Below, piece by piece: positions 1 through 13,176 of a stretch of 64,000 bases of DNA. The translations under genes and the position numbers were made by a program. Source of the DNA: Gloeopeniophorella convolvens (lineage: Eukaryota; Basidiomycota; Agaricomycetes; Russulales); NCBI GenBank assembly GCA_022496205.1, contig WTXD01000005.1, positions 186,001 to 250,000 of the forward strand. The letters are read 5' to 3'. The notes beneath the pieces are model-generated. The model saw only the letters and a program-made list of their open reading frames with translations. It was not told the origin of the DNA and did not search any database. Position 1 is the stretch's first letter. Every line of letters begins with the position of its first letter.

Positions 1-3000
1 GACGTAGGCATTATTATTCTCGTAGCGACTGGGGTGCAGATGGCAGGTCAGCACAGGGGAAAACCCATACCATGTATGAACTCACCCACATGCAACCTCC
101 CAGTCCGGCAGTTATGCATCAAGTGACTAAGAACGTCAGTGAAATGCGAGCTACGTTCATTCGTGATCACAGTATCCAACGGCTGGCCTCATCTGCGGGG
201 AGTCTCTCGAGCTCGTCGCACGAGAGATAATAGGCGGAAGACTGCAAAACGTTCCGCGAATACGGCCAGCATAGAAAGCGATGGCCTGGATAGCCGTTCC
301 AGTATACGATCATATCGGTGGCCGCGGTCGCAGTCGAACGGTCGTCGGTGACGCGGTCGTGACGCAGGCGGCGGTTGCGGGAAGAGAAAAAATTCCCGTT
401 CTGGACGCTGCGAACGCCGGTGACCGTTCGCGGCTGTTCGCGGCGACAGCCAGTGCCGCTCAGGCGGCTACTACACTCTGTGGGTATAACTTCATCGAAC
501 AACTGTGACACCCTACACTTCACATCCACGACGGCTAGCTTTTCAACAGCCGCAGATGTGGGACATACCTTTCCTTTCGCGACTATGCTAAGCCATGGTT
601 GGAGACTCCACCCCTGAAAATTTCTCGGCGACTTCGAGTCCGTCCATCAAAGTATCGCAGGACCAGGCCAATCCATGAATACCTGTTCAACTTGATGGAC
701 AATGAAACACTGGCCGCTCTCATGCTTATCCGAGAGCCGACCTCCGTGCGATTGGGTTGAAACTGAAGCTGAAGGTTCGACTACTCCGAGGTTGCTCTCA
801 GAAGACGGAACGCAGTGCACGCAACTCCGGAGTATCACAGATTCCTCAAACAGTCCATCAAATGGGCTACTTTTTATGTTAGTGGCAATCGATAGCTAGC
901 GTGCTATCTCTCCGCTATACTGATACAAGTATCGCTACCAGCATGCCCACAGCGTGTGTACCTATCGAGGGCTCGTATCCTGTCCCTTTCATCCGAGATG
1001 CGCTGTTGGCAACCATCCTGGAACTACCCAGCTTCGCAAGAAACGTCCTTATGCTCTGCTTGGGACCCGTTTCTCCCTGGCGACGTAAGTGGTAACAGTT
1101 ATCTTCATTCCTTCGAGACTTAGAGCCGTCTCCTCCAGTCAGATCCGCTACGAAGCCGCAGTCATGGAAGCGACTGACGCTTCTACGCGCACTATTCACT
1201 TTTTGGCACAGGCGAAAGAGCACGAACCGCCAGGGTACTGAGAACACCCTTCCGCGTAATGAAGACCCGTTCCATTTCCGTATTTTGCGGAAGGCTTGGG
1301 CAGGTATGTAGACAATGACTTCCTAGCCGTCTCTCGCGGTCCAATCCGGAGAATAATTATGCTACCAGGTGTGGACGATTGTGGTTTCAATGACTCTGTC
1401 GTTGAGTCTCGTGACATCAGAGTGTGTATTCTACTCTATTCATCTCAGGCGGCTCTGATGTGCCCCATACAGGCTGTATTTGACTCTCTACGACTAAGGG
1501 CTGCGTGCAGAGCATTCCCCGATTTTTTGCGTGCTGGTGGTTGGATCGAGCTCGGTGGTGAGTGCTCTCAACTGAAGATTTGGCTCATCGTAAGACGTTG
1601 CGTTCAGCCACCCATTTCCAGACATTGCATGAAATCCCATATCTGACACGCTATGAGATGCGCCTGAGCATTGCGAGCTGGAACGAAACATGGGTTTGTG
1701 TTCTCCCCAATGTATCGTCCTAGGTCTGATGCCTATTCTCAGATGTTCCTCATCCTTCGCTTCGTCGAACCTTCCACTGTGGTCGACACGCGGACATATC
1801 ATGAACGCGAATCGACCGCGAAGCTCTTACCTGTCCTGGACGGGGCAGAGGCCCTACCTCCAATTCCATTCCAGCGAATTGGGAAGCCTGACGGGGTTCG
1901 CTCCGTTCCACGGTTATGCGGCGCTGCTGTCGACGGATCCAAATCAAGAACAGTCCTGGGACAGAAAACGATCAGAGAACGCGACGGGGCCTCAGTGCGT
2001 TGCATCAGCGTCTTCGCCATCGCGTTCAAGCATGGGAACGCCGTTGTACCTCCATCGCTCGCACTGTGCGCCGAAGGCTTCGCGGGCGACCCAATCACGT
2101 CGGAGAAATCACCTCACTACCGGCCCCATGTTCAAGCCTTACGTGGCTCGGGAAATATAGGCGAGTTTCTGCGCAGTGGCTGGCGCGATGTTCCCAAGCA
2201 GGAGTGTTGGTGGGAGCACGCTCTGGAAGGCGCGGAAGGCGACCGTGCGGAGCGCCTCGCTTGTGTGCAAGAGCTTCGGTACGGCTCAGCAGCCGCCCAG
2301 GCACTGCTGTGATTGGCGTGCCCAGCGCGGTGTTTAGAATGGGTGTCGAGCACGTTTTCCCTCCCGTAGGCTCCGATATCTTCACAATCAATACTCCATT
2401 CGTATTGTAGATGTGGCGCCGGGCGGGGAACTGGTTGTAGATCCCCAGCGCGGGGACCAGGCACGGGATGGGAAAAGGCGAATTCCCCGCAGTCACATTG
2501 TCATCGACGTCATCGAAACGGATGTTGACCCAATTTCGGCTGCGAGGATCTGCGAGACCTGGTTCAAAAACGCCGACCGGGCTTCGGTAGGAGCGCCCGT
2601 CCGCGCTGCGGCCTCGGTGGCCGCGCATCGACTGAGGCTGTCATGAGGCACCCTCGGTCACCGCGCGGCGCGCAAAGACTGCCGCAGCCCTCGCGTGCGA
2701 CAGGGCGCTTCCTTACTGCCCGGCGCTCGGTGCATGTAAGTACAGGCGGACTGAGGGTGGCCGCAGGCGGCCGCTTGGCTGACAATCGCAGACTCAGGAG
2801 GAATCGGGCCTCTTCACGTACTTACCCTTGCCGCTGGCTGCGCCTCGCCCGCTCTCGACTCGCCAGAATCCCAGCACCCCACCACTTTTGCGGGCATCTC
2901 GGGTCTCGACGAGGTCGAAATTACCACAAACGCTGCGACCGTCTGAGAGCCCCTCTATTCCCCGAGCGCTTTGTTTCGCCAAGCTATCAGCCGAGGAGCT

Positions 3001-3863
3001 GACGGCTTACCCCACCGACGCCAGCGCCCTGCGGCTTCCACACATCATCGGACAACGCCTTTTTGCGTTTTGGCATGCCGATGTGCATAGCTCCCGGTCG
3101 GGTTTTCTGCGCTTGAAACAAGATGCAGGACGGCTTTTGGTGTGGCTGCTCGTTATTCATTGGCGGTAGGTCATACTCTGGAGATCGAGTCCACTGGAAC
3201 TGCCGTATACCGATTCTACTCTTCTTAGTGCTACTGCTTGCTCGATCTTTGACAAGCGCTGTGCTGCTCCAATACGGCGGTCTGGCGGGCTCTCTATACC
3301 CATCTCCAGCGTATCCTACTGGTCATACTTACTTTACCCGGTCCTGCGGCCTGCCATCTCCCCGAGGATTCTTATCATGTGCCACTGTCCTTCAGCGCTC
3401 AATGATGTTGCCGGAATGCTCGTCAAATCTGTCTCCCAATGGGCGGCATAAGTTGCACGTCGCATATCTGGAAGAGAAGCCTGCGTCGTGTGCATAATAC
3501 CAAGGACTAGAGTCTAGGTGCTGGTCTAGAGTTCTCAGATTGGGGTGGTGCTGCAGTGATGTGCTGGTCAGTGGCCACCAATGTATTGTTGCCTCGCCAC
3601 GAAATGACCGTAATGGGTCCAGCCTCATCTGCATCTTGGTAATGGCTGGCTATGAAGTTGCTATTGGGTCAACCCCATCCTCCATCGAGCGTGCTTTGAG
3701 CTCAGCTCGGGACGACCCGCAGTGCACGCCAAACGGTCATCGGCCCGTCAGTACTTCAGTGCTTCAAGTTCACATTGTCTGTAAGTATCTATATACGCGC
3801 GACGGACCTCACTACTGCCGACTCCAATGTCGTCGGACAAAGAATGACCACAGCTGTCGGGTG
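1..3863. other. No gene supported
   Basis: No reading frame here joins through plausible introns into a recognisable protein. The longest candidate is an open minus-strand frame at 2095-2628 (177 codons). Its middle part looks somewhat protein-like, but it matches no family I recognise and no flanking exons could be attached. Base composition is mixed and short spurious frames overlap on both strands. I read this as intergenic or decayed sequence. Confidence 0.5.
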
Positions 3864-4153
3864 CACTGCCCGCACGCCAGAATACCTACCGGGAAAAAAC
3901 CGTGAAAATCGTTGACGCGGCTGACTCATCCGGTTACAATACATACTTGGGAAGGATCCTATGAGAAAAGTTTAAATCTGGTGCAAAAAAGCCGTCAAGA
4001 TTTCAAATCCATAGCTAAAAACAGGTCACGTTGTGAACATTTTTAGACTCCAGGACGGCTCCCTGCCCAGCAGATTCCCGTATACGTATGAAGCAGCCAT
4101 TCCGGAAATTCTCACGGTTTTTTCCCGGTAGGTATTCTGGCGCGCGGGCAGTG
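3864..4153. mobile_element. 290-bp terminal-inverted-repeat element (MITE-like, CACTA-type ends)
   Basis: The left end, starting CACTGCCCGC at 3864, is the reverse complement of the right end, finishing GCGGGCAGTG at 4153. The match runs about 44 bp with roughly two mismatches and carries a shared run of six A or T. The bases directly outside are GTG on both sides (3861-3863 and 4154-4156), a likely 3-bp target-site duplication. Ends beginning CACTG and a 3-bp duplication suit CACTA/EnSpm-type transposons. There is no coding capacity inside, so this would be a non-autonomous copy. The superfamily is an inference; the inverted repeat and direct flanking repeat are seen directly. Confidence 0.75.
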
Positions 4154-4156
4154 GTG

Positions 4157-5812
4157 GGAGCAGTCGCGCTCCTACAAACGCAGGTGAACGATGAACAGAC
4201 GTGCAATACACTGCTGCATCCATACATATACCCTGAATGAAAGCTATTGGGCCGCCCCCGTGCTCCCCCAGGGGTAGTGTTGCCCAACTCTTCTGCATTC
4301 AGCCCTTGGTTTGCCTAAGGAATCTAGAATCCAGTGGGATTCGCTGTGCGGTATACGGAAGAATGTATCCTGGACACCCAGCTTCTCGGTTGACTTTTAC
4401 TATAAGAACTGGTTAATTCACACTTCCATAGCATACAAGTACTTAAGTTACAGAACGGACGGCGGTCTGCTCCGAGTCGATGATATTGGGAACCAAGGGA
4501 GTCCATTGAGGACATCACGTGATATAATTCACGCACGAGGGAACCATCAAGAATTGATGACTACCATGCATCAAGCCAAGACGTATGCCCTCGTATACCC
4601 GGCGCTGCGACACGCGACGACGACGGGGTACGGAAGTTTCTAGATCAAGCAACCTAGTGAACCGTAGATTGGGGGCAGAAATAAGACAGCGGTGAAGAGC
4701 TATAGCAGAGCGAACTTGCACATAGAATGGAGTTGGCTGCGTCCGAATCAATGTACGAATTCCACCTTCCAACGTCCAACGTTCACTGGCACACAATGTT
4801 GCCATAGGTACTCGGAATGAGTCACGCTGTGCCAAAATCACACGCATACAGCTAGCCAAGGGACGTGGCACTGGGTTGTGCCAGGACGTCAGAGGCTAGA
4901 AGGCAGTGAACAGCGGTTGCCAAAAAAGGGAACGTGAGTTGAACCAAGGTTGGCAATCAGACTGTTGCCGACGCCCCAGTGCAAGGACGATGCGGGAAGG
5001 TATATCGCATTCATTATCCGGATCTTTGGGGAGGTGGATGGTCCGCCGAGTCGGTAATGCTGTTTTCAGTAGGCATGTCGATGTCGTCGATGTCGGGTGG
5101 CAGGTGCTGGATGTGGGATCAATGGATGTCGACCCTTGGTCAGCCAAGTTGCAACGGGCCATAATGCAGGCGCAAGGCTTGCCTGGAATTTGATTCAGCG
5201 TGTGAGGCCAAGACCCCACCTGGTCCGAAATCTTGGTCGCCGGCTACGCACGTATTTGACAATCCGAGCGCAGGTGTCCGGGCCACGCATGCGATGCATT
5301 GATTGACGTTGGACCCGGCATTGATCGATTGATCACGAGAGCGCTTCTGACTTGCCAGTAGATCTTGCGCCACGCTGTCTCTAGCTATGGGACGAGGGAG
5401 GACTTGCTATAGTGGCATGATACTTGTTGTATCGAGCCGCCTGTGGTCGGCTAGCGCGTCGGAGGCCTTGTGCAGAGCTTGTTCCATTTTGAAGGAGGCC
5501 CCGAGAGGGAAACCCATTCGTGGACCAGCGCCTTTGTGGGGAACTAATTTTCTCACGCCAATGCTATAACTCTCCCCGTCGTGACCGACCGTTAGCGCTA
5601 TACCCACCAGGAAACTGACCAGCGAGGCTAGTTTTTTCGCTATCTCATAGCCATCAATTATCCGTAACATTCGCTGCACGGCTGAAGCTCCAGAGTCCCG
5701 GAGGAGGGGCCGCAGCACCCCACAAGAGTCGGTGCACAGCGCAACTGCCAGCGCTACGGAGGCTGACACCTCAGCACCGTAACCATTGGTGAGTGGCACG
5801 CACTGCCTTTTG
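4157..5812. other. No gene supported
   Basis: Only short overlapping frames are open here. None resembles a known domain or joins to the gene starting at 5860. An inverted CCAAT (ATTGG) lies near 5784, about 30 bp before the TATA box of the next gene, and could belong to its promoter. Confidence 0.5.
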
Positions 5813-5820
5813 TATATAAA
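5813..5820 (+). promoter_or_regulatory. TATA box of the MLKL-like gene
   Basis: TATATAAA ends 39 bp before the chosen ATG at 5860. That spacing implies a very short 5' leader. The inverted CCAAT sequence upstream near 5784 is consistent with a core promoter. Confidence 0.55.
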
Positions 5821-5859
5821 GGTGCATGGCCAACGGTATAGGACCACAAAACAGTCATC

Positions 5860-8800
5860 ATGAGCTCGCACGAATCATCGCGCTCATCGCGGTCCCCAAG
5901 CCCGGGTGGAGCAACAAGGACCGTTATACCACCTTTCGGCATGCATGCAGGGTCCCCCGACCTTACTTCTTCTCCTCATGCGTCCTCCCCCCTCAACCCA
6001 CGCTCGCATTCCCAGTCTCCTGCGTCCACGCCTCCTTCACGTTCTTCGCTCCTCCCTACTCCACCTGCAGCGGCCCCGCGTTTGCGTGTACATTCCTTCA
6101 CTGCGCTCGACCCTTCGCCGGGGCGTGAATCCGTAGGGCCCATTCCTTTGTCACGTGTCACATCTGCTCCTGCGCCTTTGCGGAGCGCAGGTTCGAGCGC
6201 ATCTCTTTCGACCATCTTCTTTGCCGTACCCACGAACACAGCATCATCATTTCGTTCCCGATCAGTCTCCCGTTCGCGCTCGCGAGGTGCGTCTCCCGAA
6301 CGTGGTCACGAATCAGATGAAGAAGGTGCTGCAACGCCGGCGTCAACCTGGTGGAGCCACCATATACATCCTCCGCGTCCATGGGCAGAGCATGCCAAGC
6401 GCAAGCGCACAGTACCTGTAGAACAAGCAGAGGGGTACATCCATACGCGTTCTGTATGGTCCGAACCCGATCCTCTTTCTACCTTCGCTCACGATTGCAT
6501 AGCGTGCGATCGAGGCTATCGGAGGCGTTCTCGGCAACGCTGCGCGAGTCGGACATGAGACGCTTTTCGTAGGCGTCGACCTCTTGCGTTTTGCGCCCGT
6601 TCCTGGGCTGGAGCTCGCTGGAAGGATTTTGCTCAATATTTGGGATGCGGTCGAATTGGTTGAGGTGAGTGAGACCCTGCTCTCCATTGCATCCGTCATA
6701 ACGGACCTGTCAGATGAATCGTCTTGCTTCTCTGCGTTTGACCGAGCGCTGCGCGGATATCCTGATATCCGTCCGCGAAGAGATTGCTGAGGCGGGGGAC
6801 TCAGTGTCCGAGGAACTCCACTCCCCGATCGCGAAACTCAACGAGTGCGTATCCTTTCGTTCTCATTTGGCAATCCTAGTGAACGAGTCGCTCGTAGAGC
6901 ATTCGAAGAAGTTCTTTATTTCCTCAGGAAACTCGGCCATCGCCCCTTTCTCAAGCGTTACCTCAAGCGTGAGGAGATTCTGCGTAATATCACGTTTTGT
7001 GATGCAGCTCTCAGTGATGCTCTGGGGATGTTCGGGGTACGGGCTTTCGCGATGCGATTTCATGATTCTTCGAGCTCACATCCCTCCGAAGCTTTCCATC
7101 CAAATACGCACTCTCAAGCTCGTCCAGGCTAATGAGCTGCGGCGCCAAAAAGAGACTGCGGACATATTGGACACGCTCATGCACCTGCCCGGCCTCCCAC
7201 CCGTATCGCCACCTGTCTCCACCACCGCCCCTGCGTCGCCTCCGACTGACTCTGAGAGTGTGCGCCGAATACTGCATGCGTTACGCACCTCGCAGAACGC
7301 CCAAGATCGCGCACATGATCTGGCAGACCTACGACAAGTCATGCGCGCTGCTCTTTCCACGAACGATGACGTGGCCATGGTCGAAGTGTTGCAGATTGCG
7401 CGGAGCGAACTGCCTGAAGCGATCAAGACCCTGCAGCGCGCTCTCGAGCGTGAAGTCGAACGTGAAGAGTCCGAGGCCGACGAGAGCGCTGTGCCGATAT
7501 CTCCGCCGCCGGTTCAGTTCCGCATCCGAGGTCGGCCATCGACAGATTCTGGGAGCGATAAGAGCGGAAGTCGGCAGAGCACAGACACACTCGACCGCGA
7601 GTTCATTGAAACCGGGATTGACGCTCTCCGAAGGCTGTCGCAGGGCGCCGAGTTGGGTCTGCCGAGTTGGACGATCACGCGGTACGAGGTCGATCTCGAG
7701 ACCAAGATCGGACTAGGGTTCTTCAGCGATGTCTATCGCGGAACGTGGCGCGAACACACTGTGGCTATCAAGGTGCTTGCGGAGACGACGCCGCGGAACA
7801 TCTTCGTGCACGAGGTTGAGATCTGGAAGAAGCTCTACCATCCGAACGTACTTGAGCTACTAGGAGCCTCCAGTGCGAGTGGAGATCCACCCTGGTTCTT
7901 GGTGAGTTCTCCGTGCTTCGTCGCCGGAGGTCTCTGATCCGAGCTACAATGGATAGGTTAGTAAATATTACCCCAGAGGAAGCCTCGTGAAGTACTTGAA
8001 AAACTTGAGCGATGCAGAAATGTCGCGGATCGACGTGCTGAGGATGATTCACGAAATAGCGAAGGGTATGGCATATCTTCACAAGGAGGGTGTCTTGCAT
8101 GGCGATCTTAAGGTGCGAGTCCTCTTGTCTGAGCCATCCTAATACAACCCATTACTTGGAATCAGAGTGCAAATGTGCTTGTCGACGACGATGCACGTTG
8201 CGTCATCTCTGATTTTGGTCAGAGTGAGCTCAAGTCTGAAGTCTACCGCATTAGTCGCGCCCCCGTACCTCGCACGTTTTGTCCCTCGCTGAAATATTCC
8301 ATGCTGAACCCCTGAACCCAGATGGCACGTTACGCTGGCAGGCACCAGAGCTAATGCAAGGGGCAAACGTACTCACCCCAGAAATGGACGTATATGCGTT
8401 TGCAATATCCTGTGTGGAAGTCCTGACAAAAGGCGCTTTGCCCTGGCCCCTCATGGACGACGACGCTGTGCGACGTTTCGTGTTAAGTGGGTATCTCCTG
8501 CCTTTTTTAGTTTGTGGATCAGCGCTCTTACTATTCGTGTGTTGCTTCCGCCTGAGCAGATGAGAACATGAGGCCGTCGCTTCCACCCTCGAACCTATCG
8601 AATAGCCCGCTTATGGCCGTTATCCGCGCGAGTTGGGATCGTGCTCCTGCGAACCGGCCCTCGTTCGAACAGATTGCTCGCGATATTAAGAAGCTTCGCG
8701 CAGAGCGCGGCGCGCAAGGTTTGAGCTCGCCCACCGTCGAATCGCCGAGACCGTCGCCTATCCTTTCCCAGTGGGCCGCACAGAACCCGCACCATACCCG

Positions 8801-10170
8801 CCCCTCCCCCGACATCTTGCCGGGGCCTCTCCCGGGACGTCACCTCGAGATCCGCTGTTTGTTGGATCTCGGGGTTCGACTGTTTCGTCAGATACCACAG
8901 CAGAAAGTGGACAACCAGGCTCAGCTCTGCAATTGGACACGGGTGAAGAGGAAGTGGGGTCCTTATCTTCCTCGATCGAAGAGCCCGTGCGCGCGTCGAG
9001 AGCCACTCACACGCTGCGGCACTCGCACTCGACCAACACCGTGACGCCTGATGCAAGCGTACTCGAGCAAAGCATTCTTGCATCTGGTTACTTGTCACCA
9101 CCTGAACCCGATGATACTGTTGCTAAGCACCGCGACGAGCGACGGTACAGAATGCTTCTCCAGCATGAGTTCCATACCATTCGTAAGTATTCCACTCCCT
9201 AAGCGCCATGACGTAAGCCGTGTGCTGATTTTGTGTATTAAGTTACGCTCCCACTGTGGCGCCCATCTCACGTCGAACTCGGCGCAGTGGGATACCTTTC
9301 GAAGCCGGACGGACGCTTTGAGACATTGTTCAACGCGTTCAACCCTGGAGAGACGTCCGGAGGCAAGGCAGACGAACTACCTATGCTATCAGGATACGGC
9401 AAGGTCTTCCAGGGTAGCCAGCGTCAGGACAAGCGCAACGCAGCGCAACGCGGTCTCGATCGAGTTCAGGGTCTGTTCTCCTCCGCGTACGTACAACAGT
9501 GCTTCCGATTCCATACACCCCGCATGGTACTGATTCTCGGACCGGGCACTCCCACTGGTAGCCAAACCGTTAGTCGCACCCAGTCCTTTCAGCTGCGTGC
9601 GGGGCACAAAGTGGCGTACATATACGCGGAGACTACGATGTACCGCTACATCACGAACCTCGATGTCCCAAAAAAATGGTTTCAGTCCAACATCGACCAT
9701 ATCATGAAGATCTACAGCAAAGAACGGCGCCTCACGCGAGAAGACATATACCTAGGTGCGCTTCTAACCCAGGCGCTCCGTGCCGTTGCTCATGCGACAC
9801 CTCGACAGTCATCGGAACCCTGGATGCTCCCGACTATGCGTCATTCGTGAGTCACAGCCACCCAGATGGGCAGGTTAGTTTACGCCGAGTAAGTTCGCCG
9901 TCTTGCACCACCGCTGACCGGGCCGCGCTTGCGCAGGTCAACTTCAACGTGTTCATGCCTATGCGTGTCGGACAACCGTGGGGCTCCTTCACGCTCACTT
10001 CTGCGGAGCAGGCAATGCAGCCCTCGAGCGGGACCGTCCACCAAGAAATGGTTGGAGCTGTGACCTCGAGCAACGTCTCGACGGTGAAGGGCTCCTCCGG
10101 GCCGTGGGACTCAGTCCTCCTCGCCCGTTTACGATTCAAGCCAGATTTACCTGAACCAACATCTTTGTAG
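5860..10170 (+). CDS. MLKL-like protein: helical bundle, TKL kinase and conserved C-terminal region
   Basis: I place introns at 6454-6502, 6665-6713, 6845-6897, 7037-7091, 7902-7956, 8113-8165, 8265-8321, 8487-8559, 8719-8771, 9183-9242, 9487-9561, 9756-9808 and 9874-9936, giving about 1,187 residues. Residues 1-198 are Ser/Pro-rich and probably disordered. Residues about 199-385 form a helical region resembling the four-helix bundle of mixed-lineage kinase-like (MLKL) proteins, with blocks RLTERCADIL and RPFLKRYLKR. The TKL kinase domain (about 540-805) keeps its glycine loop, VAIK lysine, HGDLKSAN catalytic loop, DFG and APE. A last region of about 290 residues, with SQRQDKR, LRAGHK, HPDGQ and RLRFKP, belongs to no family I can name. 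In MLKL proteins the bundle attacks membranes when the kinase-like part is triggered; a cell-death role here is inference. The model has one flaw: the activation segment splices in frame only with one extra base at 8260-8264. Confidence 0.8.
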
Positions 10171-13112
10171 CCCATAGCGTATTGAAGACGCAGTATGAGC
10201 CATACCGCGGGACAACGTATGGTGATTGGTCGTTGTCTCATGATATCAGTTATGTTATGTACGAATATACCTACACCGCATCAAATCTTCGTATCTATCA
10301 CCACGAACCCTTCTGTAGCCTAATGTTCCCATCCACCAACCGGACTATCATTTTTTTGTATCACCCGACGTACTCTAACTCGGGCTGGTAAGCTCGCTGC
10401 CATGCAAATGCACATAGAGCGGAGTTCCGCTGTCGAACAAGGTGTGATGGCCCTTTCTGAATCTCTTCGCGGTGACCTTTCCCCTGGCACACATGCGGTG
10501 CTTCCTTTGAGGCTCTGGCAGGTTCGGACATTGTCAGCTCTAGGCTCGACTTGGGGGCTCCCCTGCCGTACCTTCTTGTTGCACCATCCGAGAGGCGCTT
10601 ATGTCGCCATGAGATCGTGCTTATATTATAGGGTTTGATCTACGATGAAGAAGGCTTCGATGGTGAACGTCAGTTGGCCAGTTATCTACATGGGTGTCGC
10701 CGCTCGGAGGCGCTAGTGGCGAACCAGCTTGTCCGTGCAACCAGTATTCTCAAGTCCGCCGGACGCCGACTTGCCTGCCAAACTCGACATGTTTTTGACA
10801 CGTCTTCGGACCGCAAGCAAGATATTGGGCATGAGACGTGCATGTCTGCATGGTGAGGCATGCATATGCGCGTCTGTAGTACCAGCGTTCCAGCTTGGCA
10901 ATGGGCTTATCCGAGGACGTGGTCTTGATCAGTGCCTTCCCACCGCGCTGCGCGCGTTGCGTTCGCTCTCAGGTCTCCGTCGCCATTTAAGGTTAACTTT
11001 TGCTTTCAGGTGGACTCCAATCGCACCAACGCAGGTCCGGAAGAAGTCACTCGGGTTGTTGGTACAAGGGTTCGCTGAATGGTAGAAAGTGTGACGGGCC
11101 AGGTCTAATTTTAGCCACTGGAGCGGCAGCGTTCAATATGGCCACGTTTCCCGCCACATGCGCGAGTCAACGAACCTTCGTTCCTGGTGTGGTTCCTTCA
11201 TTGCCGCCATCGCAGCTCAAAGAGAGCCTTGCTTTCCCATTGAAATGCTTGTTTTGGTGGTCGATTGCAAATGGTGCTTGATTGGCGCTCCATTGATAAG
11301 CGGCCCCCCAGGATCATTCCGAATTCAATTTCCTTACCAAACCACAATTGCGCGTTTTGCAAACGCAAAGGGTTCGGGTGCAAGGAAAACCCACGCGCCG
11401 CCGAGCTCCATGCCAACAATATCCGGTGTGACACTTGCCATCGACACTATGTCTTCGTTCTGAGAGCAGTTCAGATCGAGGGCGCTGGAATACACAATAC
11501 TAATGTGGCAGCTCGCAGTGATCTGGCCGCATTGCTGGCAGGGTGCACCTTCGATGACGTCAAGGATACGCGGAGCATCTTGCTGAGATATCCAGACGTG
11601 CAGCTCAGCATCCGAGGTTGTTGGTGATTTCTACATCGGAATGGAGCTGATCGCAGCAGCCGAGTAGAGTAACTAGAACTTAGTGTGAATGTACCGCTTG
11701 GATGATGTTTTGCTGGCAAGTTGATGCAATCAATTACGGAACGACCGGGCTTATTGAGGGAGCAACCATCCTCCCAAACCTTTACGTTGTACCGGTGGGT
11801 GGGTGCCTAGGTGTCTTTCGATTTCAGGAATCGAGTCGAAGACTCGAAGCAGGCAAACGGGAGTTCTCCCGTCGTCGCAATGGGACAGACCAGAATGACG
11901 CGCCGCGAGTAACCGATAAGAAGAGACAAAGAAGAGAAGGCGACTGCCGTCTCAGTGATTTGGGCGGCGAATGAGTGCCTCAATTGAAGTTCCTCGGCGT
12001 CCGACATGAATGTGTCAGTTTTTACGGCCTTGACGCGATTGGAGTTAAGTACTCAATTGGCTGTCTGAGATGAGCGACAACCAGTGGCAGCAGCCTGCAG
12101 GTGACGCCGGCCCAGTGTCTGTGATTGTGTTATGTAATATGTGTTCGCTGAGTCACGGTGATTTGTTCCCGCGTCGAATGATGTCCACGCCTTGGTCCAC
12201 GCTGCTTTCCCGTGCCAGCAGTCCATACGTGTCCAGCCTTCTGCCTCGTGAATTGTACTACTGGGGTTAGCTGCAGCGTGCCGACTCCCATGAGACCCCC
12301 ATCGCCGCCAACGCTCATCTGCGTCTATTACCCAAATTCTATCCCCATCTACGAAGGGTGCATCGGCACGGAGAAAGGATGACCGCACTGGACCTCGCCT
12401 TACGGGGTTCCCCCGGGTCAGCCAGGGTGAGCCTCCTGCGCCAGTAAGGCATGGCTTCTCCTCTAGGTAAGACGATAACCTGTAGTATCACGGCAGCTCT
12501 GCGTTGTGCAACAGAGGGATGCCACCGACCCGTCCCTATGGAACCACACCGACACGTTGAAGGCTTTTACTCGTTCCTAGGGTAGTCCCGGTTCCCCGAA
12601 GTTGCACCAGTGGACGTTTGAACCTGCACGGTCTCCCTATGGCCAAGGTGCGTGGCTTCCTCTATTCCACGATCTGGGCGGACTTTAATACAGGTTACCT
12701 CAAGTACAGTGTCTCAGGCAGAATGCGGGATTTTCACGGCAGACATCCTGATAGCGCACGATCGGCGCCAGAGTTCCAAATCCGAGGAGAAATATGAAGT
12801 ACAACTACTACCGACATCTCGCTCGAGCAAGCGATCTAGCCCCATTCTTCTTGATGCCCTCAGCTTTGGGTTCAATTGATACCCTTCTTTTTCCGGCCCG
12901 CGAATCGCAAAGAGAACATTCCAGCCGGATGGCGAACCTGCTCCTGTGATGCGCTCAGATAGGCAAATTCATGAGTCAAACGACAAGCAAACAATTCGTG
13001 CCTAAAGATTCATGGCCAGCGAGCAGTGCTTCTTTGAGTTTACCGCCCTGACCTTCTCGCGCTCCGTTCAGCATTCCTCTGCACAGTCGATCTTCTAATT
13101 CTATGTCGACGG
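10171..13112. other. No gene supported
   Basis: Frames are short and overlapping. One plus-strand stretch near 11325-11460 shows CxxC-type cysteine spacing, but it lacks the rest of a zinc-finger domain. I found no exon chain, RNA gene or repeat that I can support. Confidence 0.5.
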
Positions 13113-13120
13113 TATATATA
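13113..13120 (+). promoter_or_regulatory. TATA box of the Gti1/Pac2 gene
   Basis: TATATATA ends 56 bp before the ATG at 13177, a spacing usual for fungal core promoters. Confidence 0.55.
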
Positions 13121-13176
13121 CCTGCCCCACCCATCGAATCTCGCCACAACGGAACCTTCCCTCCTCTCCGCACTCC

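Noticed and set aside
2095..2628. 177-codon open frame on the minus strand
   Set aside because: Protein-like in places, but no recognisable domain, no splice partners and overlapped by other long frames on both strands.
11325..11460. Cysteine spacing resembling a zinc finger on the plus strand
   Set aside because: Only part of a CxxC-type pattern, no sixth cysteine for a Zn2Cys6 cluster and no surrounding gene.
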